From contig JAKDMR010000003.1 of the NCBI GenBank assembly GCA_030452275.1, positions 1-31,268 of the forward strand: a DNA stretch of 31,268 nucleotides, read 5' to 3'. Each line of letters opens with the position of its first letter. The stretch's first letter is position 1. A model generated the notes under the pieces. That model saw nothing but the letters and a program-made list of their open reading frames with translations. It had not been told where the DNA came from and ran no database searches. The stretch is from Candidatus Nitrosocosmicus sp. Lineage in GTDB: Archaea > Thermoproteota > Nitrososphaeria > Nitrososphaerales > Nitrososphaeraceae. Positions 23,766 through 31,268 of the stretch are shown piece by piece. The translations under genes were made by a program, and so were the position numbers.

Positions 23766-24914
23766 ATGGTTTCTCCAAATTTTGCTATAGAACTACTAAA
23801 AAATACTTTAGAAATTTATACTCCATCAAGATCAGAATCTCAACTTGCCAATTTCTTGAAAGATATTTGCATGGATTTGGGATTTGAATCGGCTAACATT
23901 GACAGCGTAGGAAATATGGTTGCGGTAAGAGGGAACGGAGAACCGATAATTCTCCTCTGCGGTCACATGGATACTGTCCCTGGGATTGTGCCTGTAAGGC
24001 TTGAAGGTGATTATTTGTATGGACGTGGTGCCTCTGATGCAAAAGCTCCATTGGTTTCAATGTTGCTGGCCGCGGCAGACATTCCTAAACAACCAGGGAC
24101 TATTGTTTTTGCTGCTGTGGTAGACGAAGAAGGGAATGCAACGGGAATAAAAAATCTGGTAAAAGATACTACGCTAAAACCTGACTATGCTATATTTGGA
24201 GAACCAAGTGGAATAGAAAACATCACCATATCGTATAAAGGACGCATTGAAATTCGTCTGATGTGTGATGTCGATAACAGTGCTCATGCGAGTGCTCCTT
24301 GGTTGTCATTGAATGCAATTGATGAATTATATAATGTGTGGAATGAATTGAAAAGTGTATTTCAGAGACCGGAAATCATTAAGGCAAAAAATAAGACCGA
24401 TCAAATAAGTTACAGCGTTACAGAAATAAATGGAGGCACGAGTCATAATGTTACTCCGCAAAAATGTCGAATAACTATAGATATACGTATTCCAACGAAT
24501 TTATCTTGTGACAAAGTATTAGAACTGATTGATATCCGGATAAACGAGATTAAAGATTTCATTGAGGGTGTAAAGATCAAATATCGGGTTGAGGATAAAA
24601 CCGAACCCTTTCAAGCAAACGTATCTTCTCCGTTAGTACGGGCACTGGTCTTATCCATCTTGGATCAAAGAAAAAAAAGACCGTTATTATTAAAGAAAAC
24701 CGGAACAGGTGATATGAATATCCTGGGAAATATTTTAAATATCCCCGTAGTAACTTACGGCCCCGGAGACCCTCATTCATCCCACACAGTGGACGAAAAA
24801 GTATTTGTTCCTGACTACTTGACCGGCATAGAAATTTACAAAGCTGCACTATTACACATGGTAAGGCTTCACAAAAATCTTCAAGAAAAATCAAATACAG
24901 TTAACTCAGAGTAA
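23766..24914 (+). CDS. lysK: LysW-lysine/LysW-ornithine hydrolase
   Basis: A zinc/cobalt metallopeptidase of the M20 family. It releases lysine or ornithine from the carrier protein. 382 residues. Metal-binding and catalytic residues are visible as H67 and D69 in CGHMDTVPG, D91 in GRGASDAK, and E121/E122 in VVDEEGNATG, followed by the dimerisation domain and the late GPGDPHSSHTVDE. It ends the operon and is 11 bases after lysX. Confidence 0.93.
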   Translation: MVSPNFAIELLKNTLEIYTPSRSESQLANFLKDICMDLGFESANIDSVGNMVAVRGNGEPIILLCGHMDTVPGIVPVRLEGDYLYGRGASDAKAPLVSMLLAAADIPKQPGTIVFAAVVDEEGNATGIKNLVKDTTLKPDYAIFGEPSGIENITISYKGRIEIRLMCDVDNSAHASAPWLSLNAIDELYNVWNELKSVFQRPEIIKAKNKTDQISYSVTEINGGTSHNVTPQKCRITIDIRIPTNLSCDKVLELIDIRINEIKDFIEGVKIKYRVEDKTEPFQANVSSPLVRALVLSILDQRKKRPLLLKKTGTGDMNILGNILNIPVVTYGPGDPHSSHTVDEKVFVPDYLTGIEIYKAALLHMVRLHKNLQEKSNTVNSE

Positions 24915-24981
24915 TTTTCACAATGTGGTTCATAAATTGATATAAATTAGAATAATTACTAGGGTGAATGAATAGTAGAAA

Positions 24982-26091
24982 ATGTTGTATATAATTGGCA
25001 TCGGTATTAATGAATTCAAATCCTTACCTCTAGGATCTATGGAAATACTAAGAAGTAGTGATATCGTATATGTTGAAAGATTTACTGGGTTTATTTCCGA
25101 CGAATTTGTTCGGAATCTATCTGATACTCTACAAATGAAAAACGCTTCAAAATCAAGAATCGATATCGATATAAAGTTCATTAAGAGGTGGTTTATTGAA
25201 GATGGAAGAGAGATCCTTGAGAATGCTCAAAAATCACTCGTTTGTATACTAGTCTATGGTGACCCGTTAGTAGCAACTACGTACAATGAACTACTTGTGA
25301 GGGCAAGAAAACTATCCATAGATTTTAAAATAGTTCATTCTTCTTCTGGGATCCTGTCATTAATGGGAGAATCTGGTCTTCAACCATACAAATTTGGGAA
25401 GATGGTCACCATGATGGACGATCCGATGTCTTCAATTACAGTTTATGACACAATCTACGAAAACATGTGCCTCGGACTGCATACGCTGATTCTTACAGAA
25501 TATAATAATGATGATGGAAAAAACAATTTTCAATCAAGTTCTGATCCATTTTACTTGTCCCCAAGAAGAGTAATAGAACTCTTACTTGAAAGAGAAGAAG
25601 AAATAAAACTACTGAATTTTTCGATTGAAACATATGGGATGGTAGCCAGCAAAATAGGGCAAAAGGGATCAACCATTAGTTCCGGAACAATAAAGTCGTT
25701 ATTGAAATTAGGATATAGTGGTGGGCCCAATTCGATTATTATTCCAGGAAGACTGCATTTTATCGAAGTAGATTCAATCAAATATCTTACTAATATGATT
25801 GATGAGCCAACGGATAATACTGAGCGCGTTTCCCGATTGGCTCATCGGATGTTGGACAAATACCTCCCAAATACAAAAGTCGCCGTTGATAACATGTACC
25901 ATCTTATCAGGACAGAGTCATATGGGCTTTCAAAGGATTATGCACCTGTGATTGAAAATGCAGAAAACTACTTGCTCGATGCGCAAAATTTTTACAATCA
26001 AGGAAAACTTGAACTAGCCATATTAAGTGTCGGTTATGCTGAGGGACTAATTGATTCTATCCGATTTCAAAAAAATATAAATCCTTGGTAG
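24982..26091 (+). CDS. dphB: Diphthine synthase with C-terminal DUF357 domain
   Basis: S-adenosylmethionine-dependent methyltransferase that methylates the modified His of elongation factor 2 in diphthamide synthesis. 369 residues. Residues 1-265 match DphB: MLYIIGIGINEFKSLPLGS, VYVERFT, VYGDPLVATTYNELL and the late GGPNSIIIPGRLHFIE. Family members usually end near 265 residues. Here residues 285-369 match the archaeal DUF357 helical domain (ENYLLDAQNFYNQGKLELAILSVGYAEGLID). DUF357 has no established function. Fusion with DphB ties the two. The promoter lies in 24915-24981. Confidence 0.9.
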   Translation: MLYIIGIGINEFKSLPLGSMEILRSSDIVYVERFTGFISDEFVRNLSDTLQMKNASKSRIDIDIKFIKRWFIEDGREILENAQKSLVCILVYGDPLVATTYNELLVRARKLSIDFKIVHSSSGILSLMGESGLQPYKFGKMVTMMDDPMSSITVYDTIYENMCLGLHTLILTEYNNDDGKNNFQSSSDPFYLSPRRVIELLLEREEEIKLLNFSIETYGMVASKIGQKGSTISSGTIKSLLKLGYSGGPNSIIIPGRLHFIEVDSIKYLTNMIDEPTDNTERVSRLAHRMLDKYLPNTKVAVDNMYHLIRTESYGLSKDYAPVIENAENYLLDAQNFYNQGKLELAILSVGYAEGLIDSIRFQKNINPW

Positions 26092-26155
26092 GTTTTTGTA
26101 TACTAATTTTTTATAGTTGATAGTTTAGAATTGTTAATAGAATATCTTAGTTTAG

Positions 26156-27676
26156 ATGTATCGAGGAATGTCCGGGAGCAACAGAAATTCTGCCAATGAT
26201 GATATCAATAGCATCAATAACACGGACGTCGATGGACCCAGACGGAGAAAGAGAAATACTGTAGGTCATTTGCCATGGGAGCTCCTTAAATTTGTCAAAA
26301 ACGATTCATATTCGTTACTTATAAAAGGTAAACCTGGAACTGGCAAAACTACATTTGCACTCACTTTATTAGACAATCTTAACGATGATAGTAACTACTT
26401 TTATATTTCAACTCGTCTATCTTTAAAGCAATTATCATTTTATTACCCTTGGGTTGAAAAATTCTTCTCCAAAGATGAGAACAAATCTGGCTATAGATTT
26501 GAAGATGCTCGGCTAGATGAGCCTGAATCATTATTTGAAAGAATCACCAATCAATTAATGGATGTAAAGTCTCCGGTAATAATAATCGATACATGGGATA
26601 CTATCGCATCATTTATGGATCGAGAATCTAGACTAAATAATGAGCGAGTATTGCAGATTTGGAGAGAGCGGGCAGGTGCTAAATTAATCTTTCTAAGCGA
26701 AACATTCGATCTAGGAATATTGGATTCAATTGTTGATGGAGTTATTACTTTAGAAAACAGCATATTTGAATCTATTAACAACAGACAAATGACGATCAAT
26801 AAGCTTAGAGGGTTACCAATTAGGTGTAGTAGTTATTCTTATTCACTATATAATGGGGTGTTTTATACATCTGACTTGATTAGGGATTTAAACCTGTTTC
26901 TAACTCTTGAAAAAATAAAACCTTTTTATGAGAGGTCAAAATCTATTGTTGATGAATCATTATACAAATTAAAGTCTAAGAGACCGGATGATTTTGATGT
27001 AAAGGAACTTTTTATCAGGAATAATTTCATTTCAATTTTGGTAGAAAATGAAATTAGTAATGAATTATTGATATCTTTGTTATTAAAACCACTTTGTTTT
27101 TGGATAAACAAGGCCAATAATAAACTGATGTTAAATAATCTTGGCCAGGATTTTAGGCATTTGTGCGAGAGAATCTTGAATTATCATTTGACCAGCGATA
27201 AAGTTAGAGACCAGTTATTAAAGCAAGAAATTGATTTTACAAGCTCTTTTGGAATCCTAGGAGACACGTCTGAAAATGCAGAATTTCATGGCGGAAAGAA
27301 TAAGATTGGACTTGAAAAGAAAACACATCCAGAAATTGAAAATTCGGAGGGGAACACGAATCCAAAATTATACAATTCCGTACCTATTCAATCTGAAACT
27401 AATATCCTTAATATTATGAATGCATCTAATTTATTGTCCCTCATAAATGATGAATCTTTCTCAAGAATATTACAGAATAACTTTGCTACTAATGTGATTA
27501 TTCTCAATCAGCTCGAACCGAACTTTAATCTCCAATTCATAGAGAAAGGGATATACATTAAGATGAACTTGGTCGGAAAAAATATTTTGATAAAAGTTAA
27601 GAATGAAGATATTACCTTGTTTGAAACTATAATCGACAGATCCCGCTTGTTTGTGGAATGGCGTCCTGTTCTTTGA
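26156..27676 (+). CDS. KaiC/GvpD-like P-loop ATPase
   Basis: A 506-residue RecA-fold ATPase. Walker A is GKPGTGKT at 58-65 and Walker B is VIIIDTW with D145. A KaiC-like late strand VDGVITLENSIF is followed by RGLPIRCSSYSYSLYNGVFY, which is common in KaiC-family and GvpD-family proteins. Residues 1-35 are basic and polar. The C-terminal 270 residues are unassigned, with a low-complexity linker around 375-405. Archaeal homologues are often called GvpD after the gas-vesicle regulator; no gas-vesicle genes are nearby, so a signalling or regulatory ATPase is more likely. It is followed by a PPP phosphatase, 60 bases away. Confidence 0.75.
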   Translation: MYRGMSGSNRNSANDDINSINNTDVDGPRRRKRNTVGHLPWELLKFVKNDSYSLLIKGKPGTGKTTFALTLLDNLNDDSNYFYISTRLSLKQLSFYYPWVEKFFSKDENKSGYRFEDARLDEPESLFERITNQLMDVKSPVIIIDTWDTIASFMDRESRLNNERVLQIWRERAGAKLIFLSETFDLGILDSIVDGVITLENSIFESINNRQMTINKLRGLPIRCSSYSYSLYNGVFYTSDLIRDLNLFLTLEKIKPFYERSKSIVDESLYKLKSKRPDDFDVKELFIRNNFISILVENEISNELLISLLLKPLCFWINKANNKLMLNNLGQDFRHLCERILNYHLTSDKVRDQLLKQEIDFTSSFGILGDTSENAEFHGGKNKIGLEKKTHPEIENSEGNTNPKLYNSVPIQSETNILNIMNASNLLSLINDESFSRILQNNFATNVIILNQLEPNFNLQFIEKGIYIKMNLVGKNILIKVKNEDITLFETIIDRSRLFVEWRPVL

Positions 27677-27736
27677 TCAATATATTATCTGCGTCCGTCA
27701 ATAAATTTAATTTAATCAAAGCCATGAAGTTAACAA

Positions 27737-28672
27737 ATGGATGATCTATTGTCAGTTTTTGATTATACACTTGCGGAGGGCAAAGAGTTAGTTGAAAAGA
27801 TAACAATAATTCACAATGATCAAAAACTTCAGGGATTTATCTCAGATATTGCTATGAGTTCAGGTGACTACCTTAATTTTCAAATACCCAACAATCTAGT
27901 CGTGGTGGGAGATTTACATGGTGATTTTACTTCGTTGAAAAAAATAATGAATAAGATTAACTATGAAGAGTACTTAAAGACCGAGTCAAACATGTTAATT
28001 TTCTTGGGAGATTATATTGATAGAGGTAAGTATTCTTTGGAGGTTTTGCTATTCTTATGTGGTGTTAAATCTATATTCCCTAATAATATGTTCATGTTAA
28101 GAGGTAATCATGAAGCATACCATCGATTCCCTTTTTCAGCCTTTGATTTTCCCAGGGATCTCCAAAATAAATTTGGTGGTTCTGGCGTTGCTTTCTATGC
28201 AAATACAATGGTGCCTTTTTTCGATTCACTTTCTAGTATTTGTGAAATAAATGGGTTTTGCCTTTTAGTACACGGAGGCTTACCTATAATAGAAGATGTA
28301 GAGTTCTTCAGAAATTATAAATTTAGATTATCTGACATGAAATCAGACGAGGTTTTGTTAGAAGAGATACTATGGAATGATCCTAGGGAATTTACTGATG
28401 TAAATTGGCGGGCCTCAAACAGGGGTCTAGGCAAATACTTTGGAATCAATCTTACAAACAATTGGCTCAATTATACTAATACCAAGTTGATAATAAGAGG
28501 GCATGAACCGTGTATGGGCCATAAATTCAACCACGACAACAAGGTATTGACACTTTTCTCATCAAAAGAACCCTATCCAAAATTTGAGCCCTCGTATCTG
28601 GAAATATCAAAAAAGCAGATGGAAGCCCTGAGCCTACCTATTGATATTAAAGAATTTGTCCATGGTATTTAG
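27737..28672 (+). CDS. PPP-family serine/threonine protein phosphatase
   Basis: Metal-dependent protein phosphatase related to PP1 and PP2A. 311 residues. The signature motifs are GDLHG at 58-62, GDYIDRG at 91-97, RGNHE at 122-126, a LLVHGGLP segment and IRGHEP. The family removes phosphate from Ser/Thr in proteins using two metal ions. The spacing to the KaiC/GvpD-like ATPase suggests they may be cotranscribed. It converges with tfb, with 27 bases between the stops. Confidence 0.92.
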   Translation: MDDLLSVFDYTLAEGKELVEKITIIHNDQKLQGFISDIAMSSGDYLNFQIPNNLVVVGDLHGDFTSLKKIMNKINYEEYLKTESNMLIFLGDYIDRGKYSLEVLLFLCGVKSIFPNNMFMLRGNHEAYHRFPFSAFDFPRDLQNKFGGSGVAFYANTMVPFFDSLSSICEINGFCLLVHGGLPIIEDVEFFRNYKFRLSDMKSDEVLLEEILWNDPREFTDVNWRASNRGLGKYFGINLTNNWLNYTNTKLIIRGHEPCMGHKFNHDNKVLTLFSSKEPYPKFEPSYLEISKKQMEALSLPIDIKEFVHGI

Positions 28673-28699
28673 AATATTTCTTAATTATTCTTATATCAA

Positions 28700-29620
28700 C
28701 TATAGCTCTGTCTTGGACTTGATTTCTTTACATCGCTTCCTTAATGAAACAGTTGAAATTTCTGCAACCTGGCAAATTTCCACTTGTCTTAAGAATTCGT
28801 TGCAATTTTGGGAGGCTAGATAGATTATAGAACCTGCCAAAGCTCTTGGATTCTTGCCAATTGAAATTCTGTTTTGCTGCACTAGTGAAAAAATTCTCAG
28901 AGCTTCTCTTTTAGTCTTTTCGCTTAATTGTAAACGGTTACATATTAATGTAACATAATCTGGTCCATGCAAAACTGGCATCTGGAGGGAGAGCTCCTTC
29001 AATATTAATTTATAGTGAGACATGATATCTTTGGTGGTTATGTTACAAGCTGTTGCGATATCTGTAATCGTTTTAGGAGTGGCAGTTTCTCTACACGCAG
29101 CATATAATGCTGCCCCTACTAATCCTAGAGTTGAACGTCCCTTGGCTAATTTCTTAATTGCTGCCTTCCTGTAGATATAAGCCGCCCCTTCTATCACCGC
29201 CTGACTGAGATATAATTTATCCCCGAAATTATTCAACAGTTTTAGTGCTTTTTCTAAATTCCTAGACACAGAATCATTAAGTTGCGCTCTGTTATTCCAT
29301 GTCCTTAATCTTTGGATATTATTTTTTTGGGAGGAATCTAATGCTTTTCCTCTTGCATCAGTGTCCCCAATTCCAATTAATGTTGAAAGCCCCTTGTTAT
29401 GGATTGCAAGTGATTCAGGCATACCTGTTCTTGTCCTGTCATTATACCCTGAATTATTTCTAAAGCTTGCCATCGAGTCAGAATTTGGGTCCTGGCTCGA
29501 TACACAACCACAAGATGAGCATACATATTCAAACGATACATTATCAAAAATAACAGAATCACTTTTACAAAATTCACATACTAGTGGCTTTGAATTCTCT
29601 ACCTTGCCTTCTGGATGCAT
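28700..29620 (-). CDS. tfb: Transcription initiation factor TFB
   Basis: Archaeal TFIIB homologue, which bridges TBP at the TATA box and RNA polymerase. 306 residues. The zinc ribbon has C15, C18, C34 and C37. The B-reader/linker reads RTGMPESLAIHNKGLSTLIG, followed by two cyclin-like repeats (about 115-200 and 215-300). Archaea often carry several TFBs; this is one of possibly several in the genome. A TATA box at 29643-29650 is about 26 bases upstream. Confidence 0.95.
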   Translation of the reverse strand: MHPEGKVENSKPLVCEFCKSDSVIFDNVSFEYVCSSCGCVSSQDPNSDSMASFRNNSGYNDRTRTGMPESLAIHNKGLSTLIGIGDTDARGKALDSSQKNNIQRLRTWNNRAQLNDSVSRNLEKALKLLNNFGDKLYLSQAVIEGAAYIYRKAAIKKLAKGRSTLGLVGAALYAACRETATPKTITDIATACNITTKDIMSHYKLILKELSLQMPVLHGPDYVTLICNRLQLSEKTKREALRIFSLVQQNRISIGKNPRALAGSIIYLASQNCNEFLRQVEICQVAEISTVSLRKRCKEIKSKTEL

Positions 29621-29642
29621 AAAACTATATTCAATCCTTTAT

Positions 29643-29650
29643 CACTTATA
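29643..29650 (-). promoter_or_regulatory. TATA box of tfb
   Basis: GTTATAAG on the minus strand is centred about 26 bases before the tfb ATG at 29620. Confidence 0.4.
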
Positions 29651-29791
29651 ACAGTTATTATTTATATTTTTTTAAATAATTAAGTATAACTATGTTAGCG
29701 ATGATAGTAGTATGTCTCAGAGTCTTCTCTGATGAAATTTTAAATTAAAAAACGATTAAATTATTAAATAATAATAACATTAGATATTGAA

Positions 29792-31180
29792 TTGATTGAC
29801 AATCCTGCTTTAATGATAGCTATGATTCTTTGGATATTCTTTATTCCTAATGCTGTTAAATTATTCTATAGGTTTGTCAGAAATAATAAACAATTTATAG
29901 AGAAGGATCTAAAGAGAATCCCCAATGATCCAAAGATTATATTCCAAATTACTACTAAATCCGCCACGAAAACCAGTGTTGTGAAACGTGGAATCCAATC
30001 GATTATTGACTCGTGCAAATCTACAAATTATTGGAAGTACGAGATTCTGGTTGTAACTGAGGATCCTAAAGATACCCAGACATTAGAATCCATACCTTGC
30101 AAAGTACTTTGCGTGGAAAAGAGCTTTTCACCTAACGCCATAAAGAAAGCTAGAGCGCTGCAGTTCGCGATAGAGTCAAGGAGAAAACTAAAGAAGCAGA
30201 ATTCTGACCATTGGATTTACCATATGGATGATGAGAGTTATGTGGTACCACAAACCATTCTCTCTATTTTAAAATTCATAAGGGAAAAGAAGGGAATAGC
30301 AAGTGAGGGTCCGATATTTTATCCTCTTAAATTTGAAAAAGCGAATAGGATTACTGCTTTGGCGGAATCTATGAGAGCATTCGGTTGTTTTGAATGTGTT
30401 ACTCATATGCACAATCCTCCGCCAATACATATGCACGGGAGCAATCTTCTCGTTCGCTCAGACGTGGAGGACAAGATTGGATGGGAATTTGGACCTATCT
30501 TGGCTGAAGATCAAAGATTTGGATATGAGCTGTACAAAAAGTATGGAAGGAATTCGATGGGCTGGCATGGGGGAATTCTATTGGAACAACCTCCGCTTAA
30601 CATTAAAGATCATTTTATGCAGAGAAGACGCTGGGTTATAGGTAACTTACAAAATATAGAGAATTTTTCAAGGTTATTCAAGGCTCGATTGATATATAAA
30701 TGCACATCATTTTTTCTTGGGTTTGTATCTGGAGTGATCTCTTTGGCATTAGCCTTTTACATCAATATTCCTAAACTAATGAGTGTATTTTCATACGCAA
30801 GTTTTGATTGGCACAATAACATTAGTTTCGATTTGTTTGTTTGGTTTGATCGAATAATACATATCAATAGTACATATAACGAGATATTTAGACCACTTTT
30901 TGATATTCAAGTTTTTGATAGTACACTTGCCTTGATCTTGATCTTTTCAAGTACGGTATGGCTATTGTCTTATCAAGTAGGACTCTTTCTTAATCTGAAG
31001 TATACCAAAATAGGCCGATTAAAACGAATAATCTTACATATTCAGACTTTTATACTATCTCCATTTTTGGGATTGTTGGAATCATTTCCTGCCTTCTATT
31101 CTGTCATCGAGTTTTATTTCTCTAAGTTAATAAGGCAAAATAAGCTGAAATCATATGATTTTTACGTGGTAAAAAAATAG
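29792..31180 (+). CDS. Membrane glycosyltransferase family 2, Egghead-like
   Basis: A processive-type GT2 enzyme with 462 residues. An N-terminal hydrophobic helix (7-24) is followed by the catalytic domain: the acidic metal motif is D146-D147-E148 in HMDDESY, later EDQRFG provides the catalytic acid, and QRRRW is the product-binding motif. Several C-terminal hydrophobic segments follow (roughly residues 305-330 and 375-430). The pattern resembles the Drosophila Egghead beta-mannosyltransferase group, which acts on lipid-linked sugars. Start TTG at 29792 has a TATA-like ATTATTAAATAAT about 27 bases upstream; the ATG at 29813 is an alternative. The acceptor is unknown; a cell-surface glycan or glycolipid is likely. 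Confidence 0.82.
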   Translation: MIDNPALMIAMILWIFFIPNAVKLFYRFVRNNKQFIEKDLKRIPNDPKIIFQITTKSATKTSVVKRGIQSIIDSCKSTNYWKYEILVVTEDPKDTQTLESIPCKVLCVEKSFSPNAIKKARALQFAIESRRKLKKQNSDHWIYHMDDESYVVPQTILSILKFIREKKGIASEGPIFYPLKFEKANRITALAESMRAFGCFECVTHMHNPPPIHMHGSNLLVRSDVEDKIGWEFGPILAEDQRFGYELYKKYGRNSMGWHGGILLEQPPLNIKDHFMQRRRWVIGNLQNIENFSRLFKARLIYKCTSFFLGFVSGVISLALAFYINIPKLMSVFSYASFDWHNNISFDLFVWFDRIIHINSTYNEIFRPLFDIQVFDSTLALILIFSSTVWLLSYQVGLFLNLKYTKIGRLKRIILHIQTFILSPFLGLLESFPAFYSVIEFYFSKLIRQNKLKSYDFYVVKK

Positions 31181-31268
31181 TATTTTTATTATTGAGGCCA
31201 AGTCTCAGCAGTATAATAGATCTCTTGTATACATGTAAAAATCTATTTTCGTAATCTATTGTTATCCA

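Noticed and set aside
24577..24894. 105-codon minus-strand ORF
   Set aside because: It is antisense to the 3' part of lysK and has no plausible start signal.
29695..29740. Box-C-like GATGAT and CTGATGA sequences upstream of the glycosyltransferase
   Set aside because: The boxes overlap, no second box D follows at the right distance, and no closing stem is seen.
1..31268. CRISPR arrays, insertion sequences, integrases or attachment sites
   Set aside because: No regular repeats, transposase-like ORFs or tRNA-end duplications are seen; the single tRNA has no adjacent integrase.

Overview
This window is AT-rich archaeal DNA. Archaeal markers include ribosomal protein eL40, TFB, archaeal DnaG with a Toprim core, fructose-1,6-bisphosphate aldolase/phosphatase, CTP-dependent riboflavin kinase with an N-terminal HTH, diphthine synthase, a tRNA-Tyr with BHB-type introns, and LysW-dependent lysine/arginine synthesis. 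The combination, the low GC and the many TATA boxes placed about 26-33 bases before start codons suggest Nitrososphaerota (Thaumarchaeota), probably a low-GC member of Nitrososphaerales such as a Nitrosocosmicus-like organism. That placement is inference. I see no phage, insertion sequence or CRISPR array.

Layout. 1-4.0 kb: an AAA+ ATPase, then a tight run of three unusual genes: a cysteinyl-tRNA-synthetase-like protein that has lost zinc ligands, a tandem GNAT protein and a divergent porphobilinogen synthase. 4.0-5.9 kb: a small membrane-anchored protein, a tRNA-Tyr with two introns, and a Sulfolobus-type zinc alcohol dehydrogenase. 5.87-5.94 kb: a C/D box guide RNA in an otherwise empty intergenic region; its D guide points at C34 of elongator tRNA-Met. 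6.2-10.5 kb: FAD synthetase (ribL) convergent with riboflavin kinase (ribK), dnaG, a small Toprim protein, two small unknown proteins and eL40. 10.6-15.1 kb: a B12-type radical SAM protein, a winged-helix regulator with a degenerate cobalamin-binding module, and the gluconeogenic pair tpiA-fbp.

15.3-24.9 kb is an amino-acid biosynthesis block: a small HTH protein, argG, argX, lysY, lysZ, lysJ, a LysM-like Lrp regulator, homocitrate synthase, lysW, lysX and lysK. Two ATP-grasp ligases (ArgX for glutamate, LysX for aminoadipate) share one carrier protein and one kinase/reductase/aminotransferase/deacylase set, so lysine and arginine are probably made in parallel. The carrier LysW ends in Gln rather than the usual Glu. 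A 24-codon ORF sits directly in front of lysY, overlaps its start, and has the better-placed promoter.

25.0-31.2 kb: diphthine synthase fused to a DUF357 domain, a KaiC/GvpD-like ATPase, a PPP-family phosphatase, TFB, and an Egghead-like membrane glycosyltransferase.
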